64,000 nt of DNA from Cladorrhinum sp. PSN259 (lineage: Eukaryota; Ascomycota; Sordariomycetes; Sordariales; Podosporaceae), in contig MU867111.1 in assembly GCA_033725935.1 (NCBI GenBank), positions 210,078-274,077 on the forward strand, in the 5' to 3' direction. The notes below the pieces were generated by a model. That model had not been told where the DNA came from and ran no database searches. It saw only the letters and a program-made list of their open reading frames with translations. Position numbers and translations under genes: made by a program. Of the stretch, positions 58,454 through 64,000 are shown piece after piece (position 1 is the stretch's first letter; the number at the start of each line of letters is the position of its first letter).

Positions 58454-58981
58454 TCACTCCGCTCCCTGAGTGCCATCCAGAGGTCCCATGTACATGATAT
58501 CGTGCAAAATCTGGCGCCACTCATCATCACTTTCCTTCCTCCACCAGTACTGGACTTTGACTAAAAGTCCGTCGGTCTCAGGCTGTTCCTCGTCGTAGAA
58601 CCACAGGTCAACGCGCAAGCCCGCCCACCCTTCTTCCTTTGCCTTCTCCTTCAGCTCGGATGTTGTCAAGCCAATGGGAGCAGTGACGGCCTCGTCGGTT
58701 CCTCCAAACTCGAACTCGTCCTCTCTCAGGGGACGCGCACTCCAACCCTCCTTTTTGGAGGCAAGTGACTCGCCGCCCACGCCGGCTTCCGTAGCTTCAC
58801 GGACGTAACGGACAATTGTTTCTCTGTTTGTGGCGGCATATGATGGATTTGCTCTGCAGATTTGCATGCACTCGGTCGAGAAGAAGAGACCCTTGGCGTC
58901 GATATCGGTTGTGTCGCGGTACGAGGAGTATAGCGCCTTGAGGTGATTGGTTATAAACTTATTGTCAGAGTGGGACGACAT
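58454..58981 (-). CDS. NTF2-like (SnoaL-type) fold protein, unknown
   Basis: 175 residues, one exon, from the ATG at 58981 (MSSHSDNKFITNHLKALYSS). The pattern is N-terminal helices with FFSTECMQICRANPSYAATNRETIVRY, then a strand-rich C-terminus (LRVDLWFYDEEQPETDGLLVK, then VQYWWRKESDDEWRQILHDI). This is typical of small fungal NTF2-like proteins, in which the cone-shaped fold binds small ligands or acts as a cyclase or isomerase. No catalytic pair can be assigned. It is cytosolic, with no signal peptide. Confidence 0.7.
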   Translation of the reverse strand: MSSHSDNKFITNHLKALYSSYRDTTDIDAKGLFFSTECMQICRANPSYAATNRETIVRYVREATEAGVGGESLASKKEGWSARPLREDEFEFGGTDEAVTAPIGLTTSELKEKAKEEGWAGLRVDLWFYDEEQPETDGLLVKVQYWWRKESDDEWRQILHDIMYMGPLDGTQGAE

Positions 58982-60198
58982 TTTTAGTTGCTATGTTTGC
59001 TTGAGTATGGGGTGAACACGATGCATGTGGCATAAGCAGATCGCAAAAGGGAGGATAGCCTTTGAGCAATTTATAAGACATGGAGGACAGCGCTAGCAAG
59101 CGGAAACGAGGCTACACAATGCGTTGCAACAGTAAGCAGATTATGGATTGCTCAGCGTTGTGACGATGCAGCATCTGACTCAGCTCCGCGGTGGATAATG
59201 TATGCTGGCGACGAGTTGAGGTCGCTAAGCGAGAGAATGTGCACGAATATGATGATCACCAAAGAAATCTGGAAGTCCGCTTGGCTGCCTAATTACTTTC
59301 ACGGTGAGAGGGATAACGAAATGCTTGTCGTAATCTACTTCTATGCAAATTTGGGTCCGATAGGCGTGACTTCTGGCTGCTGTTACCCCTGACCCATTTT
59401 CACTTTTTGATGAGGAGAATGATAATGAGTCTCTTTTGTGATTTCTTCTTCATGTTGGTGCACCCAATTATTTTGTTCGTGAAATTGATCCGCTCTACTA
59501 CCCTCCCTAACAAATTGGGGTTATGAAAGTTGCGCTCCGAAAGTTTTGTAAAATTGTGTCAGTTGGAAGGCTTCGGAGCAGGTGCACTTTGGACTGACGC
59601 GAGAGAAGTCGAGAGTATGATATTTTGTATGAGAAAAAATGTTGGTCATTAACAGTGGGGTATTTTGACCTTCTCAGTCGGAATCACGTGCGTTTGCAGG
59701 GTGTGTACGGGCTCTCATCCTGCAACTTCGAAATGGACGACGGCATGGAGTCCACGGCGCGGACGCGTCAAGACTGTGATGCCAGTTGTCCCAAGACAGA
59801 AAACTCGGGAAGCGTCGTAACGAAGAAAAGTGCAATTAGGAAGGTGTGGCTGGCACAAGTCGATGATCACTCGCAACAGGTACCAACCACCGCACATTTC
59901 GCAAACTTGCCCCACCGCATCGGCCAATCATGCGCGTCGTTTATGCCACTTCTTTTCCCAAATGCCATGATTTTGGCGATGACCTGGCCCCACACTCCCT
60001 GCATTCTGCCGGTCGTCAATGACATCATCACGAAAAGATGCCAGCCAGCACAGGAAGTACACTAGACGAAGATGATGCAGGAACAAAAACCTGGAAAAAA
60101 TACATCCCATTACTTTTATATAGTGCCTCTGTGGTTGTCTGTCTCACTTGAATTTGTGTGTATAGAAAAAACATCGCCCAAAAGCCCCCAACTCCAAG
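58982..60198. other. Gene-free divergent spacer, 1.2 kb
   Basis: Between the NTF2-like gene (reading left) and the single-pass membrane protein gene (reading right). Open frames in 59625-60573 on both strands have no family support. Confidence 0.45.
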
Positions 60199-60675
60199 AT
60201 GGCCCCCTTTGTACCAGAACTCGATGCTCGCCAGGCGACAACCATTTACCTCTCTGGCCCCGATGCCACGACAGTTTGGCTGGGTGCCACGCAAACAGCC
60301 ATTGTTGCAACGACAACAGTCGTAGCACCCAATCAGCCAACGACTGTTGTTGTCAGCTCCAATAACTCCGGCGGCGGCGGTGGCGGTGGGCTCAATGGTG
60401 GTGAAATCGCTGGCATCGTCATCGGAGCAATTGTCGCCATCCTCCTCATCCTCTGGCTGATCCGTTACCTTTCCCAACGAGAAAAACAGCCAAGTTATTA
60501 CCATGAGGACACCATGAGCAACCACAGGAGTCGAAGCAGGGGACACCATCACCACCATCATCACAGACATCACAGCCGTGGAAGGGGGAGCAGAAGCCGA
60601 AGCGTCGAAGTGCGAACCGTCACATCGCCAGCTGCTGTTTACACCACCAGATCACGATCAAGGTCGAAGTACTAA
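60199..60675 (+). CDS. Single-pass membrane protein with His/RS-rich tail
   Basis: 158 residues, one exon. The N-terminal about 50 residues are Thr/Val-rich (TTIYLSGPDATTVWLG). A seven-Gly spacer follows, then one membrane helix (GEIAGIVIGAIVAILLILWL), and a basic tail with eight-plus histidines and Arg-Ser repeats. A cleaved signal peptide is not obvious (MAPFVPELDARQATT). The plan (Ser/Thr-rich outside, one helix, short basic inside) resembles fungal Mid2/Wsc-like surface proteins, without their Cys-rich domain. Its 3' end lies 67 bp from the convergent Hsp30-type gene. Confidence 0.7.
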   Translation: MAPFVPELDARQATTIYLSGPDATTVWLGATQTAIVATTTVVAPNQPTTVVVSSNNSGGGGGGGLNGGEIAGIVIGAIVAILLILWLIRYLSQREKQPSYYHEDTMSNHRSRSRGHHHHHHHRHHSRGRGSRSRSVEVRTVTSPAAVYTTRSRSRSKY

Positions 60676-60742
60676 GGCTAAACAATGTTCTTTTATTTCC
60701 CACTATACAGCGCGTCTTCAAGTTTTGCTTTTATACAATTTT

Positions 60743-61426
60743 TCACTTGACCTCAATCTTTCGACTCTTTGTGCTCGGCTTCTGTTTCGGCACGACGACC
60801 TTCAGAATACCCTTCTCCAAGCTGGCGTAAATGTCAAACTCTTGCAACGGGCCCGGAAAAGCAAACTCGCGCGCAAAATCTCCGACGAACCGCTCCCTCT
60901 GAAGGTATCGCACCGTCGCGTCGGGGTCACCACCTTTAAGATGCCTCTCGCACTTGTCCATCCCGCACAGATCGCACTTCTTGCCTTCGTGGCACTCGCA
61001 TTTTGCTTTGACGCAGTCGTCGCATGATTGGCCCTCGGGGCAGACGCATTCACCACATTTCTTGTTTTGTTCGGCATCCTCTTCTTTGGATGGCTCGGCG
61101 GCGGTGGTGGGCTTGGCAGGGGGCTTGTCGTAAGGTCTCTCAACGTGGCCTCGGATTTGAAGGACGTTTTCTTGGGTCAATTCGACGTGAACATCGTTAC
61201 GGTTGACACCGGCGAGCTCGCCGTAGAGCTCATAGTTATCACGGGTTTCGCGGATGTCGAATCGAGGACGTGGACCGCGGCGGTGTCTTCCTGACGGGCG
61301 ACCTTGCTGAGAGGCTTCTTCGGATTGGACTTCGTTGGAATATGTGTTGAAGTCGTCGAGGAGGCGGAAGAGGGTGGTGAAGTTGGGGTCGGTGGAGAAG
61401 TAGTTCTCGGGGAATTCGAAAACCAT
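60743..61426 (-). CDS. hsp30: Hsp30-type small heat-shock protein with Cys-rich insert
   Basis: 227 residues, one exon. The alpha-crystallin domain starts near 53 (PRFDIRETRDNYELYGELAG) and ends with ERFVGDFAREFAFP and the family GILKVVVPK motif. Hsp30 proteins hold unfolding proteins during heat or ethanol stress. Between the strand ending VLQIRGHVERP and RYLQRERF, residues about 98-172 form an insert. Fungal Hsp30 proteins usually carry a variable charged loop here, but this one has ten cysteines (124, 127, 129, 135, 138, 143, 145, 151, 154, 159) with C-x-x-C and C-x-C spacing. That pattern suggests zinc binding or redox switching. Confidence 0.9.
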   Translation of the reverse strand: MVFEFPENYFSTDPNFTTLFRLLDDFNTYSNEVQSEEASQQGRPSGRHRRGPRPRFDIRETRDNYELYGELAGVNRNDVHVELTQENVLQIRGHVERPYDKPPAKPTTAAEPSKEEDAEQNKKCGECVCPEGQSCDDCVKAKCECHEGKKCDLCGMDKCERHLKGGDPDATVRYLQRERFVGDFAREFAFPGPLQEFDIYASLEKGILKVVVPKQKPSTKSRKIEVK

Positions 61427-62697
61427 TTTTGTTTACAAGTTCAAAGGGGTTAATAAGCTTATGATGTATATGAACAATAATCTGATGAGATACGATTAAT
61501 AGCAACAGGTTGAAGAAACAGATGATGAAATACAAGGTCTTATACCCTCAGGACCCAAAGTTGTGAAGTCATCCAAATGAGCACGGACAGGCCGCGTTGC
61601 GTTAACAACACGTTGAGTCGAAGCGCAATGACATTTTGACTGAACATGACGTTTGCCTGATCACATAACTAGATGATGGCACAATTTGCACCAAACCCGT
61701 CATGATCCTGTTAGTTCAGAAGAAGTTAACCGGGCGCAAATATGCGAGACATGCATGTATTCCAGTTTTCAGGCCTATTTTGTACCATGTATATCGTGAT
61801 TATAGCATCTCAAGGTTTTGCTAGGGTAGAATATGCATGCGTGATCATCTTCTTGCCCCTGTCACGGTTCTGTTATCGTGTTCTGGGAGGATTGCCTCTT
61901 TAGTGCGCTTTCGTTACATGTACCTTTCTTGATTTCATCATAGAATCAAGACTCCCAACTCGTACTCTTCTTTCTTACAAAACCACATGTAGACTTCATT
62001 CTTACCAAGCACGCCAACGTTCACTCCTTGCAAATTGTTTTGATGATTGCTCTGATCAGGCAAAATCCTTTCCATCATTCCATATCCGGTACATGTATTT
62101 GGCTATCAGGATGCGGCAAGCCCTTGGCTGCGAAGTAGGAGGCAAGTCGCTACCGAGAGGCATCGCAAGCCGCAACCGATCAAGAGCAGTTCCCAGTACG
62201 GAGCCGTTTCTGGGTGTCAATATTGACTTCTACCCCTTAAGAGCCGCTTTCGTTTGGTGCCGTCAGTCAGGGGTTTCTTTGTTCGAGACGGGAACTTCCC
62301 GCTGTTATGTGTCAGGAACAGGCATTCGGGTTGAACTTTTGAGACATTGGCATTCCACCTCGGTCTGTGGATCGTGAAGTTGTGAGTGGTGTCTCACATA
62401 TTCTCTGTTGACCATCCAACATGTGGATTGTACCGTGGAGAAAAGAATTCGGAGAAATCTCTTTCTATCGTAACATCAACAATGTTTTTTTTTCCCCAGA
62501 CGTGACAATCGTGCATTCCAAATGGAGTGAATGTATTTAGCAATGCTGGAAAACTAATCGAGGATGCTGTCGACCATTGTCTCGAGGGATCTGAGACCGC
62601 CGAGTCAGTATAAGAACCGCCTTCTCCCACCGGTTCAATTTCACCGTGTTGGCTCCTTACCCTCGTCAAGGACATCGAGAGAAAAGCCGCCGCAATC
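61427..62697. other. Gene-free divergent spacer, 1.27 kb
   Basis: Promoter side of both the Hsp30-type gene and the secreted Pro-rich gene. I looked for heat-shock elements (nGAAnnTTCn arrays) near 61430-61760 and found no convincing array. TATA-like sequence is too common here to call. Confidence 0.4.
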
Positions 62698-63549
62698 ATG
62701 AAGTCCATCACCCTCCTTGCCATCCTGCCAGTCGTCCTGGCGGCTCCCGCCCCCCAACTTCTGCCACCCCCTCTCCCAGGGTTCCCGCCTGTCTATCTTG
62801 TGCCAACGGGGATGATGGCCGGGGCAGCCGCTGCCAACGCTCGGGTCGAGGAGCGTCAAATCCCGCCTCGTCCTCCCCGCGTCGGACTCCCTCCCATCCC
62901 CCGTCCTACTCTCGGCGTTCTTCCTCCCCGCCCTGCTTTGCCTACCGCGGGCATCGAGCCGGGCCGTCCCTTTTCTACCACCGCAGATGAGGAAGAAGAT
63001 ATCAGCGTCTACCTTACTTCGCCTTCAATCATGGCGGGCCCAGGCCCTGTCATCGCCGCTCCGGGACGCGTCCCCAGCCGCGTTCCCCTCCCTGCGCCTG
63101 CGCCAATCGTCCCCCTCATCCCGTCGTTGGTTGCCTCGGCCGTGGGGGCCAGAATCTCCGACGTTGTGAGCATCGCCTCTGCCATTTCGAACGCGAGGGC
63201 ATCGCAGGCTGCGGCAATCTTGGGTGCTGTTCAGGGGCCGAGGCCTGTGCCTGCGCCCGTCCCGGCACCTCGGACCGGCGCGGCGGGTACGATTCCACCC
63301 TTTCGGGCTGGGTCTTTGCCTCTTCCGGTCGTTGGGGCATCTGGTCTGAGGACACCGGGGGCGGGATCGGGATCGATTATTCTCCCACCTACTGGATCGG
63401 TGTTTTCGGAGCCTGGTGCGTTTTCTGAGCCTTTTGATCAGGGCGAGGAGGGAGAAGGGGAAGGAGAGAGAGAGGCCGAGAATGAGACCGAGACCGAGAC
63501 CGGAAGAAGCGGCCCGAATGGTGGAGAGTGGATTGAGAACGGTCCTTGA
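62698..63549 (+). CDS. Secreted Pro-rich protein with acidic tail
   Basis: 283 residues, one exon, starting MKSITLLAILPVVLAAPAPQ, a clear signal peptide probably cut after Ala-Ala or Ala-Pro-Ala. The mature chain is Pro/Ala/Gly/Val-rich with PRPPRVGLPPIPRP-like repeats. An internal helical, Ala-rich segment (SLVASAVGARISDVVSIASA, then ISNARASQAAAI) is the only ordered-looking part. The end is a Gly/Glu/Thr repeat (EEGEGEGE, ETETET). It contains no cysteine, unlike most small effectors, so a cell-wall or matrix protein fits better. No known domain. Confidence 0.75.
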   Translation: MKSITLLAILPVVLAAPAPQLLPPPLPGFPPVYLVPTGMMAGAAAANARVEERQIPPRPPRVGLPPIPRPTLGVLPPRPALPTAGIEPGRPFSTTADEEEDISVYLTSPSIMAGPGPVIAAPGRVPSRVPLPAPAPIVPLIPSLVASAVGARISDVVSIASAISNARASQAAAILGAVQGPRPVPAPVPAPRTGAAGTIPPFRAGSLPLPVVGASGLRTPGAGSGSIILPPTGSVFSEPGAFSEPFDQGEEGEGEGEREAENETETETGRSGPNGGEWIENGP

Positions 63550-63907
63550 GATGCTTATTACTAGTACCTATCGAGGATAATAGTACGATGGCGAAGGAAG
63601 GAGAATAGCTGTAACGTGGTGGATTTAATAGGATAGAGAGCTGGTTCATCAGTGAAGTAATGAACGATCCCTTGAGAACTTGAAGCACACTTAAACTTCA
63701 TGTGTGAGGACCTCCAGGATGGGTACTACATGTATCCCCATGCGTCCCAGCAGCCAGGGGCAGAAGAAGTGTGAATTTGACCAAGACCATCATAATTTGT
63801 GCCCTTTGATAACTGAAAGATAATAATCATGTCCACCCAAAGTGGTAAAAACGAGGTGTACAAACTGAAGTCTATAATCTTCCCACTGTTCTTATTCTTT
63901 TTTTTCT
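63550..63907. other. 3' spacer before terminal G tract
   Basis: 3' UTR of the secreted Pro-rich gene and further AT-rich sequence. Nothing else seen. Confidence 0.45.

Positions 63908-64000
<93 letters not shown>
63908..64000. repeat. Terminal poly-G tract, 93 nt
   Basis: An uninterrupted G run to the window edge, after ttttttttct. It is not a telomere repeat (no TTAGGG). Most likely a sequencing or assembly artefact. Confidence 0.9.

Noticed and set aside
63908..64000. Telomere at the right end
   Set aside because: Pure G, with no TTAGGG periodicity.

Overview
The window is nuclear DNA of a filamentous ascomycete (Pezizomycotina). This rests on short spliceosomal introns (about 50-75 bp, GT..AG) in most larger genes, two HET-domain genes, a Ppo-type fatty-acid oxygenase, an ascomycete-type laccase, a fungal microbial rhodopsin, a DUF2235 protein and eukaryotic tRNAs. 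A class such as Sordariomycetes is plausible but cannot be fixed from the sequence. Exon borders below were worked out by hand from splice signals and reading phase.

Layout. 1-6.7 kb: the 3' part of an NRPS-like adenylation-thiolation-thioesterase enzyme, a secreted laccase tail-to-tail with it, and a damaged dienelactone-hydrolase-like gene whose nucleophile cysteine reads arginine. This looks like the edge of a secondary-metabolite locus. 7.3-15 kb: a DUF2235 protein and a complete dioxygenase-P450 fusion (Ppo). 15.4-16.2 kb: initiator tRNA-Met and tRNA-Gln(CUG). 19-28.2 kb: pyruvate decarboxylase and a very large NFX1-type zinc-finger RNA helicase with an N-terminal CCCH finger and a C-terminal RZ-type finger. 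29.9-42 kb: a HET-ankyrin protein, a beta-lactamase-like serine hydrolase, a tannase/feruloyl-esterase family enzyme and a second HET protein. 42-44.6 kb: a microbial rhodopsin with all proton-pump residues and, divergent from it, a small protein in which all six cysteines are Cys-Pro and which is rich in histidine. 46-52 kb: low-complexity proteins (Ser-rich, acidic, Gln-rich). 52.8-57 kb: a kinase-like domain joined to a fungal membrane module, with a frame break and a lost catalytic aspartate. 57.7-63.5 kb: a gene relic, an NTF2-like protein, a single-pass membrane protein, an Hsp30-type small heat-shock protein with a 10-cysteine insert, and a secreted proline-rich protein. The window ends in a pure G tract that looks technical.

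How they fit together: the left end suggests oxidative tailoring of an aryl product. The middle is stress, lipid-signalling and allorecognition content typical of accessory fungal regions. The most interesting candidates for something undescribed are the Cys-Pro/His repeat protein beside the opsin, the Cys-rich insert in the small heat-shock protein, and the decayed kinase-membrane chimera.
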